Source: MPNP01 sp026710155 (lineage in GTDB: Bacteria; Pseudomonadota; Alphaproteobacteria; Rhodobacterales; Rhodobacteraceae). From it: 64,000 nucleotides of DNA. Of the stretch, positions 8,523-17,754 are shown in pieces. The position numbers were made by a program, and so were the translations under genes. The notes beneath the pieces were generated by a model, which worked only from the letters and a program-made list of their open reading frames with translations, did not search any database and was not told where the DNA came from. The stretch is taken from the NCBI GenBank assembly GCA_965200885.1, contig OZ241737.1:620001-684000 (forward strand), written 5' to 3'. How positions within the stretch are numbered: position 1 is the stretch's first letter; every line of letters begins with the position of its first letter.

Positions 8523-9212
8523 ATGCGCAACAAAATCAATACCGCGGATCTTTCGGATCAGGATTTGGTACTTTGGAAAGAGTATTGTCAAACAAACGGG
8601 TTTTCCAGTAGGGATAATCACCACACAAGTCAGGGTTCTCGTAAGGTCAAAAGTCAAAGTTCCAGAAAAGAAAATCCTGTGGAGGCTCTTAACAATCGTG
8701 ATTTGAGCGATTGGAATCTTTTCTGTAAAGAAAATGACCTGCCTCTGAGCGCCAGCAAGGCGAAAACGGAACCACAGGAAGAGAAAATTGCGCTTCCCAA
8801 GCCTGTACAGAAAAGGATTCTTGTACAACCAAGACATTCGGAGCCGAAAATTAATGTTCCTGGTCCAAATAATGTCGACAAGAAAATACTGAGGAAATTG
8901 AATTCGGGACATATCAATCCCGAACTAAGGCTGGACCTTCATGGCATGCTGAAGGAAGAGGCTTCCCAGGAGGTCAAACGGTTTGTGTCAGGGGCCTTTG
9001 ATTCAGGCAAGCGTCTGATTTTGGTGATACCCGGAAAGGGAAAGGACATTGATGGTCGCCGAGGTTTTGGCCCCCTCAATCAATTGATCAGGCACCTGTT
9101 ATCCAAACCACCCACTTCCGAACATATTCTTCATTTTCAGGAAGCCCACAGATGTCATGGAGGTAGTGGTGCATACTACATTTACCTGAAAAGAAAAAGA
9201 TCGCGCAGATAA
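8523..9212 (+). CDS. Smr/MutS2 C-terminal domain protein
   Basis: A 229-residue protein with a charged, low-complexity N-terminal half and a C-terminal Smr domain. The domain shows LDLHGMLKEEA (residues ~138-148), the IPGKGKDIDGRRG loop where GKG is the nuclease-associated motif, and the terminal HRCHGGSGAYYIYLKR. Smr domains are DNA or RNA endonuclease-like. The N-terminal part contains two related phrases, DLSDQDLVLWKEYCQ and NRDLSDWNLFCKEN, an internal repeat. In many alphaproteobacteria mltA lies between the Tim44-like gene and smr; here only 36 bp separate them. Confidence 0.9.
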   Translation: MRNKINTADLSDQDLVLWKEYCQTNGFSSRDNHHTSQGSRKVKSQSSRKENPVEALNNRDLSDWNLFCKENDLPLSASKAKTEPQEEKIALPKPVQKRILVQPRHSEPKINVPGPNNVDKKILRKLNSGHINPELRLDLHGMLKEEASQEVKRFVSGAFDSGKRLILVIPGKGKDIDGRRGFGPLNQLIRHLLSKPPTSEHILHFQEAHRCHGGSGAYYIYLKRKRSRR

Positions 9213-9246
9213 CTTGCAATTTGAGTATAAACACTGATTCCTTGGC

Positions 9247-10122
9247 TTACTCGGAAACGATGAATATCCTGTATTTTTCCTTGGCAAATTGGGCGCCGGC
9301 GATTTTACCGGTATTGTAACTGCCACCATCCAGATTTATTTTCCCCTCATGAAAATTGAACAGTGATGATTCCATTCCTTTTGGATTGTATCTGCCCGGA
9401 TAGGTATGTCCATGCACGGCTATCAGGTCAGAACGTTTAAACGGAGAAAAAAGAAACTCCCCTCTGATCCAGGACCAGTGATTGTCATACAAACAATCCC
9501 AAGGCTCTGCCAAAGCCTCCTCAATACTGCGGTTAGGATCAATGCCAGCATGTACGAACAGAAGGGAACCTATCCTCTTGTGACTCAATAATGATTCCAA
9601 AAACGCAACTCTTTCAGGTCCCAACCCTTGATTCAATTTATGGGCAAAATCCTTGATACTCCCATAAAACATGTCTTCAGGATCCAGTCCCAATTCCCTA
9701 AGTGTCTTGCCAGCTCCGTTCCATGACCAGATTTCATGAGCTGGCGTGTGGGCGTTGGCAGGTATATACCTCGTGAACTCGGTCATTTTCTTGCCCGTGA
9801 GGGAAAGTCTCATCAATTGCTCATGATTCCCCATCAGAGTATGTGTTTCCGTGAAACCAAAATCCTTGGATTTTCGCATGAGATCCAAGGCCCTAATGGA
9901 TTCCGGCCCTCGATCAATCAAGTCACCAAGTGAAACCAGTATTGACTGCTTTTGTGAATCCCTTGCTTCGGAAAAAACCTCAAGCATCGCTTGGAGATGA
10001 GAGCAATAACCGTGTACATCCCCGACGGCAAAGACTTCCACTTTGTCCTCAAGGCCTGTCGGCAAGGAAAACCACTCTGATGTAAAATGTAATGCTGGCA
10101 TCAAGCCATTCCCTGTAGTCAT
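9247..10122 (-). CDS. Serine/threonine-type metallophosphoesterase
   Basis: A 291-residue calcineurin-like phosphoesterase. All metal and active-site motifs are present in order: GDVHG, GDLIDRG, GNHE, HAG and HGHT. The spacing is like that of bacterial PrpA/ApaH-type enzymes (phosphoprotein phosphatase or diadenosine tetraphosphatase); the substrate cannot be told from sequence. I chose ATG 10122; an in-frame TTG at 10203 would overlap the 3' end of infB. It lies directly downstream of infB on the same strand, in the place where rbfA is usually found in this operon. Confidence 0.85.
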   Translation of the reverse strand: MTTGNGLMPALHFTSEWFSLPTGLEDKVEVFAVGDVHGYCSHLQAMLEVFSEARDSQKQSILVSLGDLIDRGPESIRALDLMRKSKDFGFTETHTLMGNHEQLMRLSLTGKKMTEFTRYIPANAHTPAHEIWSWNGAGKTLRELGLDPEDMFYGSIKDFAHKLNQGLGPERVAFLESLLSHKRIGSLLFVHAGIDPNRSIEEALAEPWDCLYDNHWSWIRGEFLFSPFKRSDLIAVHGHTYPGRYNPKGMESSLFNFHEGKINLDGGSYNTGKIAGAQFAKEKYRIFIVSE

Positions 10123-10171
10123 TGCAAATGAATTGGCATCCGTGGGTACACGGTAAATGAAAGTTGCTTTG

Positions 10172-12640
10172 TCAAAGCGTTTGCTGAATTTCTTCCTGCT
10201 CAAATACCTCTATGTAATCGCCCTCTTTGAGATTAGAATAACTCTCGAAAGCCATACCACATTCCAGACCGGTTTGAACCTCGTCAACCTCGTTCTGGAA
10301 CCGTTTGAGGGTTTTGAGCTTACCTTCATGGATAACCACATTATCCCTGAGCAAACGAACCCCGGAAGACCTTCTGACAATACCTTCCGTAACCTTGCAA
10401 CCTGCAACCATGCCAACTCCGGTAATCCTGAAAGTCTCAAGAATTTCCGCGTTGCCGAGGAAGTTCTCCTTGATATGTACGTCAAGTAGACCGGAAGCCA
10501 GAGCCCTGACATCATCAACCAGACGATAGATTATCGAATAGTACCGTAACTCAATACCCTTCTGGACAGCCATGCTGCGTGCCGAAGGTGTGGCACGGAC
10601 ATTAAATCCCACAATGTGGGCACCTGAAGAACTCGCCAGGGAGACATCCGTTTCCGTTATCGCCCCAACCCCGAAGTGCAGAACCCTGATCTGAACCTCA
10701 TCGTTTCCGATCTTGGCAACCGCCTGGTTTATTGCCTCGGCTGAACCTTGTACATCAGCCTTCACCACAAGCTGCAAATCCTTGGTGGGTTTGTTTTCAC
10801 CCAGATTCATCAGGCTTTCCAGACTAAGTACTGCACCTGCTGAGGAAATAATGTTGCGGTTCTCAGTTCTTCGATATTCCGAAATTTCTCTCGCTTGCGA
10901 TTCGTTTTCAACAACATTGAGTGTATCCCCGGCGAGCGGAGTTCCATTCAGACCCAACACTTCCACTGGTACGGATGGGCCAGCCGAATTGATCCTTTTG
11001 TCTTGGTCACTTATCAGTGCCCTGACTTTACCCCATTGTTCACCCACGACAAAAATATCACCCCTTTTCAGGGTTCCCTTTTGAATGAGTACCGTGGCGA
11101 CTGGTCCCCTCCCAACATCAAGTTTGGCTTCAATCACCGTACCTGAAGCGGGTCGATAGGGGTTGGCATTTAATTCCATGAGTTCGGCCTGAAGAGAAAT
11201 CGCCTTGAGAAGATCGTTGATACCATCACCTTTGGTGGCTGAAATCTCCACATCCAAGATTTCCCCCGAATGGCTTTCGACCACCACCCCATGTTGCAGG
11301 AGCTCGTCCCGAACATTATCGGGATTGGCATTGGGTAGATCACACTTGTTAATTGCTACAATCAAAGGTGAATCAGCTGCCTTGGCGTGATTGATTGCTT
11401 CAATTGTCTGCGGCATGACAGAATCATCGGCAGCTACAACCAGAACCACGATGTCAGTTACATTTGCTCCCCTTTCACGCATGGAGGTGAAGGCAGCATG
11501 GCCCGGTGTATCAAGGAAAGTCAGTGTTTCGCCATCATCGGTTTTGACTTGATAGGCACCAATATGCTGGGTAATGCCGCCATCCTCTCCCGAAGCCACA
11601 CTAGCCCTTCTAATGGTATCCAGAAGTGTGGTCTTGCCATGGTCAACATGTCCCATAACCGTAATCACAGGATTTCTTGATTGAAGTTCCTTGGGATCGT
11701 CCTCGATGGAATCAATCACATCCTCAACATCAGCATCGGAGACCCGAACCACCTTGTGTCCAAATTCCTCGATAATCAACTCGGCGGTGTCAGCATCAAT
11801 GATCTGGTTTTGAGTTGCCATTACACCTAAATTCATAAGTGCCTTGATGACATCCGAAACCCTTTGTGTCATTCGATTGGCAAGTTCCTGAACCATTATG
11901 TTTTCAGGTAATTGAACCTCCCTGACTATTTTCTCCCGGACAATTTCAACGGGTTGGGCCTTGCGTTTCCTTCTTTCCTCCCGGCGCCTGAACTGGGCCT
12001 CGGAACGTAGTTGATCCTCCTCGATATCAAGAGCGGTTTTAACAGTTACCTTGGTCGCTCGTCTTTTTTCAGAACTTCGCCCCCTTTCTTCCTCGGGGCT
12101 TTTTTCCTTGACTTTTCTTTTCTTTCGTACTTCCGATATCTGCTTGGTTTCTTCATCAATCGTTTTGGCCTGTTGAGACTTTTTCTTTTCTTCCAACAAC
12201 CTCTGTTCTTCGAGTTTGCGCTGCAACTCTAATTCTTCCTGAAGTTCATTTTCCCTTTGCAGATATTCACGATGGGCCTCTGCCTTTCTTTCTCTTTCTT
12301 CTTCAAGCTGCCGTTGCTGTTTGGCCTTGGATTCCTTTTCAGCTTCATTTTTGGCCTGTGCCTTACTGACTGCTTCGGCTCGACGTCTCAGATCATCTTG
12401 ATCCGGAACCACTTTCGAAACAGGGGGTGACTGGGTTTCCTTGGATGGAGTAGGCCCTCTGCGCGAGGGAGGTGGTTGTAAGGCAACAGGTTTTCTTGTT
12501 ATGCCACCTTGCGGGGGTACAACCACGACTTCCTGTTGTTTTTTACCACCACGGGGGGTGAAAACAAGGTCCTTGTTTGCCGTCCTGGTGGATGCCCCTG
12601 ATCGGGGAGTGGATTTTAACGAAAGAGTATTGGTACCCAT
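10172..12640 (-). CDS. infB: Translation initiation factor IF-2
   Basis: An 822-residue GTPase that brings initiator tRNA to the 30S ribosome. Residues ~1-240 are a long basic and Glu/Lys/Gln/Arg-rich region that should be largely helical. Then comes the IF-2 N-domain with MVQELANRM, followed by the G domain: VMGHVDHGKTT (G1, ~residue 330), DTPGHAAF (G3) and NKCD (G4). Domains II, III and the fMet-tRNA-binding C-domain follow, ending near EGDYIEVFEQEE. It is complete. The operon upstream is rimP-nusA-ylxR-infB. Confidence 0.97.
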   Translation of the reverse strand: MGTNTLSLKSTPRSGASTRTANKDLVFTPRGGKKQQEVVVVPPQGGITRKPVALQPPPSRRGPTPSKETQSPPVSKVVPDQDDLRRRAEAVSKAQAKNEAEKESKAKQQRQLEEERERKAEAHREYLQRENELQEELELQRKLEEQRLLEEKKKSQQAKTIDEETKQISEVRKKRKVKEKSPEEERGRSSEKRRATKVTVKTALDIEEDQLRSEAQFRRREERRKRKAQPVEIVREKIVREVQLPENIMVQELANRMTQRVSDVIKALMNLGVMATQNQIIDADTAELIIEEFGHKVVRVSDADVEDVIDSIEDDPKELQSRNPVITVMGHVDHGKTTLLDTIRRASVASGEDGGITQHIGAYQVKTDDGETLTFLDTPGHAAFTSMRERGANVTDIVVLVVAADDSVMPQTIEAINHAKAADSPLIVAINKCDLPNANPDNVRDELLQHGVVVESHSGEILDVEISATKGDGINDLLKAISLQAELMELNANPYRPASGTVIEAKLDVGRGPVATVLIQKGTLKRGDIFVVGEQWGKVRALISDQDKRINSAGPSVPVEVLGLNGTPLAGDTLNVVENESQAREISEYRRTENRNIISSAGAVLSLESLMNLGENKPTKDLQLVVKADVQGSAEAINQAVAKIGNDEVQIRVLHFGVGAITETDVSLASSSGAHIVGFNVRATPSARSMAVQKGIELRYYSIIYRLVDDVRALASGLLDVHIKENFLGNAEILETFRITGVGMVAGCKVTEGIVRRSSGVRLLRDNVVIHEGKLKTLKRFQNEVDEVQTGLECGMAFESYSNLKEGDYIEVFEQEEIQQTL

Positions 12641-12661
12641 TAATTCCCTGTACTTTCAAAA

Positions 12662-13288
12662 TTATGATGCCAAATCAGGCAAGGTCGCTTGAAATCCTTC
12701 CATCCCGCGCATACGTTCAAGTTTTTGTGCGGCAATAGCAATTCCATGGGCCATGGGCCCATCTTTCACTCCCACATAAACAACCGATTCCTTTCCGAAA
12801 GGCTCACCGAGTTCCGTTGAAGACAAACATCGGTAGCATTGGCATGAAACATCCCTTGGAATCAACTTCCGTCCCTGCCGGTCCGAGCCATCAGAGGCTT
12901 GAACCAAAACCGTTATTGTATTTTCACTAATTCCCAGTCGAACCTTTTCAAACCCGGCTACAACAACACCAGATTTGCGTCCCAAAGAAAGTATTCCGGT
13001 CAGATAATCAACTAATTTCCTATCTATCGTATATAAAAAATCTGCTGAAATTTCAACATTTCTTCGAGCAGCGCGCGAAAAGTGATTGCCATTGGCGGCT
13101 TTTACAAGCGCGCTCCGTTCCGGATATACCCACATACCACGGCCCGGAAGTTTCCGATTGATATCCAGAACGACACCCCCCTTCGGATTCAAGGTGAATT
13201 TCAATAACTCATTCTGGTCATACTTTTTACCGGTAACCACACACCTTCTGATACGAAGGTCATGATTCTTCGGCTGCTCCCTGATCAC
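12662..13288 (-). CDS. ylxR: YlxR family RNA-binding protein with L7Ae-like C-terminal domain
   Basis: A 208-residue protein. The N-terminal YlxR (DUF448) domain has the signatures RRCVVTGK and GRGMWVYPE (residues ~15-60); the C-terminal part (~110-200) is a ribosomal L7Ae-like fold with ILSLGRKSG and FEKVRLGI. This two-domain form is usual in alphaproteobacteria. Start is a GTG at 13288 that overlaps the end of nusA by 29 bases, and no later Met exists in frame, so translation is probably coupled. A role in transcription or ribosome assembly is suggested only by gene position. Confidence 0.88.
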   Translation of the reverse strand: MIREQPKNHDLRIRRCVVTGKKYDQNELLKFTLNPKGGVVLDINRKLPGRGMWVYPERSALVKAANGNHFSRAARRNVEISADFLYTIDRKLVDYLTGILSLGRKSGVVVAGFEKVRLGISENTITVLVQASDGSDRQGRKLIPRDVSCQCYRCLSSTELGEPFGKESVVYVGVKDGPMAHGIAIAAQKLERMRGMEGFQATLPDLAS

Positions 13289-14891
13289 TTTCCGTCTCCG
13301 TATCTTCCTTGCCGTAATTGGCCTGAATATCCTCCGGTTTCATCCATCCGATACTTATCCTGGCAGATGTGATCAGATACGAGGCATCTTCGGCATTGAT
13401 GTTGAAATCCTCCAAAAGACCTTTTTCCCATAACTGTTTTCCGCCTATTTCATTGTATCCTCCTGACAACTCCCAATCAGCAAGGGTTGCGAAATCTTCA
13501 AGAGTTGTAATTTCATTCTTCACCAGTTCGAGCAACATTTTCGGAGTTAACCCTTCAAACTCCGCAAGGTCGTCCTTCAGACCATATCTCCTGGCTTCTG
13601 CAAGGATCTCCTGGTTTTCCTTGGCAACATAATCCTGGGCCCTGCTCTGCAATTCTTCGGCAATTGCTTCGTCAATTCCATTGAGGGTAAGAAGTTCATC
13701 GATGGTACATTCCGCAAGATAACCTATCGAGTCAAATCCTTCGGTAACCAACAGGTGTGCAAAGGTCTCATCGACATCAATGGCTTCCATGAACAGTTTC
13801 TGTCTCTGGTTCATGATTTCCTGCCTTTGCTCCCGTTCATAGGTTTCTGTTACAATCTCTATGTCCAATCCGGTTAGACTTCTTGCCAGCCGGACATTTT
13901 GACCCCTTCTACCGATGGCAAGCGAAAGTTGGTCATCAGGAACAACAATGGTCGTGGGATTGCCCCGTTCATCAAGTATTCCTTTTGAAACCTTGGCGGG
14001 CTGCAAGGCATAGGTGACGAATTCAAAGGCATTTTCGGTCCATGGAATGACATCAACCCTTTCACCCTGCAGCTCATTGACCACGGTTTGGACCCGTGAA
14101 CCCCTCATGCCGACACAGGCTCCGACCGGATCAATACTGGCATCATAGGATACAACAGCAATTTTGGCGCGGGAACCTGGATCCCTGGCAATGCATTTGA
14201 TATCTATCGTTCCATCGTAAAACTCGGGAACCTCACTTCGAAAGAGTTCTCGCATGAATTCATTTGCAGTCCTAGACAATTTGACCTGTTGACCACGTGT
14301 TTCCTGGGAGACATCGGTTACATAAGCTCGAATCCTGGTACCTTTCTCGGGATTTTCATGGCTGATTTTCTGGGTACGATGTATCATCGTCTCACCGATG
14401 CTTAATTCAACGATTATATTGCCTTGTTCGACCCCCTTGACTGTCCCGACAATAATCTGACCCGTCTTGTCCTTGAACTCCTCGTACTGCTTTTCCATTT
14501 CGGCTTCGCGAACCTTGCGGTGGATGACCTGTTTGGCAACTTGAATATTTATCCGATCCAGTTGATCTACCCCAACTGGTGGCAATTCTTCGATATGCTC
14601 GCTGCCGAGTTGATATTCCGGATTGATTTTCCGGGCATCCTCCAGAGTCATTTCCGTTGACAGGTTTTCGACTTCTTCAACCACGGTCCGAACCCTTTGC
14701 ATGGTCAAATCACCTGTTTCCTTGTTGTATTTGGCCCTTATGTCCAATTCCTGGCCATATCTCATCCTTGCGGCCTTGGCCATGGACTCCTCCATGGCTT
14801 CCAGAACGATGCCACGATCAATATTCTTTTCCTGGGCTACAGACTCGGCCATTTGAAGCAATTCAAACCTATTTGCACTCGTAAGACTCAT
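13260..14891 (-). CDS. nusA: Transcription termination/antitermination factor NusA
   Basis: A 543-residue RNA polymerase-binding factor. Order: N-terminal polymerase-binding domain (1-~135), S1 domain (~136-200, beginning KTGQIIVGTVKGVEQG), KH1 (~230-290 with DPVGACVGMRGSRVQTVVNEL), KH2 (~300-350 with AIGRRGQNVRLA), then two C-terminal helix-hairpin-helix acidic repeats (~360-500) as in the long proteobacterial form. It overlaps ylxR at its 3' end and follows rimP by 47 bases. Confidence 0.97.
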   Translation of the reverse strand: MSLTSANRFELLQMAESVAQEKNIDRGIVLEAMEESMAKAARMRYGQELDIRAKYNKETGDLTMQRVRTVVEEVENLSTEMTLEDARKINPEYQLGSEHIEELPPVGVDQLDRINIQVAKQVIHRKVREAEMEKQYEEFKDKTGQIIVGTVKGVEQGNIIVELSIGETMIHRTQKISHENPEKGTRIRAYVTDVSQETRGQQVKLSRTANEFMRELFRSEVPEFYDGTIDIKCIARDPGSRAKIAVVSYDASIDPVGACVGMRGSRVQTVVNELQGERVDVIPWTENAFEFVTYALQPAKVSKGILDERGNPTTIVVPDDQLSLAIGRRGQNVRLARSLTGLDIEIVTETYEREQRQEIMNQRQKLFMEAIDVDETFAHLLVTEGFDSIGYLAECTIDELLTLNGIDEAIAEELQSRAQDYVAKENQEILAEARRYGLKDDLAEFEGLTPKMLLELVKNEITTLEDFATLADWELSGGYNEIGGKQLWEKGLLEDFNINAEDASYLITSARISIGWMKPEDIQANYGKEDTETESDQGAAEES

Positions 14892-14938
14892 ATGTTTTCT
14901 CCAGAATCCCTCGGGATAATTTAACTCATATTTGTTTG

Positions 14939-15454
14939 TTAATCGGATAATATTCGTTGTTTCTGATGTCGGTTCAGTAGTTTTTCTGACATGACAAGGT
15001 TGGCTTTGGCAATTTGGGAAAATTGTACATGTAGCAGTTCCGGAATCATATCCAAAATGATCGTTGAGCCTTTGGCAGACTGGATAATTCCCTTGAATCT
15101 CCTTTGCCCATCAAGGGGCTGGTTCAGCTCTAACTTGGCCTTGTACCCAATCCACTGCTCAAAATGTTCCAGCTTGGTGAGTGGTCGGTCAATACCCGGT
15201 GATGATATTTCAAGCGAATATTCCTCATTGATCGTATCCTCAACATCCAATAGCGGGGATAAAGCATGGGATAAATCAGTACAGTCTCCAACAGTCATGG
15301 TTCCATCCGGTCGTTCAGCCATGATTTGGAGGGTTTTCTTTGAATTTCCGCTAAAACGCAACCTGATCAGCTTGTATCCCCTTAGGGAAATTTCAGTTTC
15401 AAGCAATTTCTGAAGCTGTTTTTCCTTGAACGTAAGAGCAACCAGGTCTCGCAT
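14939..15454 (-). CDS. rimP: Ribosome maturation factor RimP
   Basis: A 171-residue factor needed for 30S subunit maturation. It has the N-terminal domain with LRFSGNSKKTLQIMAERPDGTMTVGDC (in two parts) and the motif DTINEEYSLEISSPGIDRPL that defines the family, followed by the SH3-like C-terminal domain. It is the first gene of the rimP-nusA-ylxR-infB operon. A strong hairpin plus T-run lies 15 bases upstream of its start, so readthrough may control the operon. Confidence 0.95.
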   Translation of the reverse strand: MRDLVALTFKEKQLQKLLETEISLRGYKLIRLRFSGNSKKTLQIMAERPDGTMTVGDCTDLSHALSPLLDVEDTINEEYSLEISSPGIDRPLTKLEHFEQWIGYKAKLELNQPLDGQRRFKGIIQSAKGSTIILDMIPELLHVQFSQIAKANLVMSEKLLNRHQKQRILSD

Positions 15455-15468
15455 CGAATTTTCCCAAT

Positions 15469-15491
15469 AAAAAAAACAGGCCAGCGGCCTG
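15469..15491 (-). terminator. Intrinsic terminator or attenuator just upstream of rimP
   Basis: Read on the minus strand, the stem CAGGCC / GGCCTG (15486-15491 with 15477-15482, loop of three) is followed directly by eight T. This is a standard intrinsic terminator shape oriented towards rimP, ending about 15 bases before its ATG. There is no gene between it and 15650 on the minus strand, so it would act on a leader transcript of the rimP operon. Because NusA is an antitermination and termination factor, autoregulation is plausible but inferred. Confidence 0.6.
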
Positions 15492-15661
15492 CCTTGTAGT
15501 CATGATAAGTGATTCAGTTTTCGGAACCACCGCTGTGATTTCTCATCTAACACTTTTCAGGGTATTTTCAAGACTGAAGAGTCAGTTCAGGGTAAAATCT
15601 TGTATGGACATCCTTTTTACAGGCAAAATCAGGTAAAATATATCGTTTATGATTGGACAGA

Positions 15662-16085
15662 ATGATGAGTAAAATGAAAACCGTCGTAAATGATGGCAAT
15701 GTGGAAGAGTTTCTGAACTCTGTCCCAAAGGCCAAACGGAGGAAGGATTCCATGTTCATTTTGGCCATGATGAAACGAATCACTGATGAACAGCCACGAA
15801 TGTGGGGGACAAGCATTGTGGGCTTTGGGCAATATACCTATCAACGTGCCGATAAATCAAGACACCAATGGATGGTGATCGGCTTCTCACCCAGAAAGCA
15901 ATCACTCACGATTTACATCATGCCTGGGTTTTCTGCCTACCCCGATCTGATGGCCAAATTGGGCAAGTACAAAAATTCGGTCAGCTGCCTTTAATATAAC
16001 CCGCTTGGAAAATGTAGATCTAAAGGTTTTGGAGGAACTCATCAAAAGATCTGTCAGCGACATGCTTGCTCGTTATGAAAATTGA
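15662..16085 (+). pseudogene. DUF1801 family protein, frameshifted
   Basis: The first frame (15662 to the stop at 15992-15994) reads MMSKMKTVVND and continues to KLGKYKNSVSCL, typical of DUF1801 (YdhG-like) proteins. The family normally continues with a helix of the type ITRLENVDLKVLEELI. That continuation is present in another frame from about 15995 (ITRLENVDLKVLEELIKRSVS...) to TGA 16083-16085. A single-base indel near the SCL codons therefore splits the gene. The rest is intact, so it is either a recent lesion or a sequencing error. The upstream TTG at 15653 is less likely as start than ATG 15662. Confidence 0.75.
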
Positions 16086-16104
16086 TTGGGCATTTTCGAG
16101 GTTT

Positions 16105-16731
16105 CTATTGATACCTGAATTTCAATTTCCTCATCAACTCTTCCAGATTGCCACCACTTTGTTCAAGAAGTGCGCCGATCACCTTCTTTTCAAGAACCAA
16201 CAAATTTAAGTCATCCACTGTAATATTTCTTATTCTTGGTTCACCATCAATACTCACGAGGTCCCAATACACCGGAAAAGGTGGTTCATGCGGCAAATAC
16301 ATTGTGGTTACGATTTCGTAGGTCTGATCATTTCGTGTTGTCCTTGCCCGGATCACTTCGTAATCAGCGCCGATGAATCTGGGAAAATAGATGGAGTATT
16401 TTTCGGCAAGATACCTTTGGAATATTTTCAGAAACAAGTTTCTCCGCTGTTCCGAAATTTCCAGCCACTGTCTTCCCAAGGCAACCTGACCAATGTATTG
16501 TGTGTCTGCCATATTGATGAACATTTCTTCAATGCCAGCATAAATTTCAGCCTTTGGGAAATTGTTGTAAAGCATGTGATTCACTGTGTGGATAACCTCT
16601 TCTACCACCTCGGTTGCCTTTTCAGGTGTGGCTGGATAGCTGTCGGTGATTACTAAGGACCACAATATAAGGCTGGTGACAATGAACCTGATCAATCTGG
16701 GGATATTGGGAATTCGGCAAACCATAAACAT
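16105..16731 (-). CDS. mlaC: MlaC/Ttg2D family phospholipid-binding periplasmic protein
   Basis: A 208-residue secreted protein. Residues ~1-32 form a signal peptide with hydrophobic core LIRFIVTSLILWSLVI. The mature part matches the MlaC/toluene-tolerance Ttg2 family: an N-terminal helical pair with ALGRQWLEISEQRRNLFLKIFQRYLAEKY, then the domain with ARTTRNDQTYEIVTTM and WDLVSIDGEPRIRNITVDDLNL. MlaC shuttles phospholipid between the outer membrane and the MlaFEDB complex. No other mla genes are in the window, so it is a solitary copy here. Confidence 0.85.
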   Translation of the reverse strand: MFMVCRIPNIPRLIRFIVTSLILWSLVITDSYPATPEKATEVVEEVIHTVNHMLYNNFPKAEIYAGIEEMFINMADTQYIGQVALGRQWLEISEQRRNLFLKIFQRYLAEKYSIYFPRFIGADYEVIRARTTRNDQTYEIVTTMYLPHEPPFPVYWDLVSIDGEPRIRNITVDDLNLLVLEKKVIGALLEQSGGNLEELMRKLKFRYQ

Positions 16732-16824
16732 TATTCTTAATTTGTATCAGTGTTAACTGTTTTATTCATAGCCCTTGACAACCTGGGGTAAAACCAAAAT
16801 TTTGTTAACAAATTTGGTCATAAA

Positions 16825-17754
16825 CTACTGAAAATCTTGCAAAATCAAAGCCTCGACCCTACGATTGGCATGTCTTCCTTCCGGCGTTAGATTGGTTTCG
16901 TGTGGTGAAAGAAAACCCACACCATGTGCCGAAATTTGATCGGGGTTTGAATCATATGCATTGATGAGGGTGTTTCGAACTGAGCGTGCTCTTTCGGAAG
17001 ATAGGTTCAAGTTATTTTCCAATTCTCCCTCCAAGTCGGTATGTCCTACCAAAATAACTTTCCTGTCCGGATTCTCCTTGAGAAAAACAGCCAGTTTCTT
17101 CAACTGGGAGATGCTGTTTTCATTGATTTCGCTTGAACCGGAATCAAATTCCAATCCGGTAAGAATGGCGAACCCCTTGGTTGCAAAATCATATTCCAAT
17201 TGTGTTTCAATATCCTTAGCCTTGGAAGTGAAATTAAAATCTATACTTTCCACCTTTTCCTCTTCCTTGGGATTTATGAATACAATTTGGACAAATCCCG
17301 TATTATTGCTTTTGCTGGCAAGGATCGTAACAAACTGTTTTCCTTCCTCACTGTCCCTGAATGCCGAAACGAATTGAAAATCACCCAGATTGACAAACAT
17401 GTGGGGGCTCTCGACGACATCAATGACTTCCCGGAACTCAAACCCTCCACAGTTCCAGGTTTCACACTCGAACAGGATTTCAAAATCAAATTCACTTAGT
17501 GTTTCCCAGCTATTTTCAATGAGCGACCGTGTAGATGAATTACCCTCAATCTGATAAACGAGTTTGTTGGTGGAACCTTCGGTTTCCAGCATTTCAACCA
17601 TGTCATCCTTGAATGGACCAACAGGTATCAGGTACCTGCCAGAGGAAAAGTTTCTGTCAAATACAAGTTGACCTGTATTTATTGTCGTTTGACCAATTAC
17701 CTGCACCGGAAAAAGGCAATACAGAAACAGGAGTAATGTCGGCTTGGCCTTCAT
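16825..17754 (-). CDS. OmpA-domain outer membrane/periplasmic protein
   Basis: A 309-residue protein. A signal peptide (residues ~1-22, LLLFLYCLFPVQVIG core) is followed by an unassigned domain of about 180 residues with a pair of close cysteines (CETWNCGG), and a C-terminal OmpA peptidoglycan-binding domain (~200-305) with FDSGSSEINE, LVGHTDLEG, NLNLSSERARSVRNTLI and NRRVEALI. I chose ATG 17754 because it overlaps the upstream stop as ATGA and places the signal peptide at the N-terminus. It probably tethers the outer membrane to the cell wall. The N-terminal domain has no family that I recognise. Confidence 0.85.
   Translation of the reverse strand: MKAKPTLLLFLYCLFPVQVIGQTTINTGQLVFDRNFSSGRYLIPVGPFKDDMVEMLETEGSTNKLVYQIEGNSSTRSLIENSWETLSEFDFEILFECETWNCGGFEFREVIDVVESPHMFVNLGDFQFVSAFRDSEEGKQFVTILASKSNNTGFVQIVFINPKEEEKVESIDFNFTSKAKDIETQLEYDFATKGFAILTGLEFDSGSSEINENSISQLKKLAVFLKENPDRKVILVGHTDLEGELENNLNLSSERARSVRNTLINAYDSNPDQISAHGVGFLSPHETNLTPEGRHANRRVEALILQDFQ

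Noticed and set aside
10713..11146. Plus-strand frames of 83-123 codons opposite infB
   Set aside because: infB is a complete, strongly supported gene on the other strand; these frames have no features of their own.
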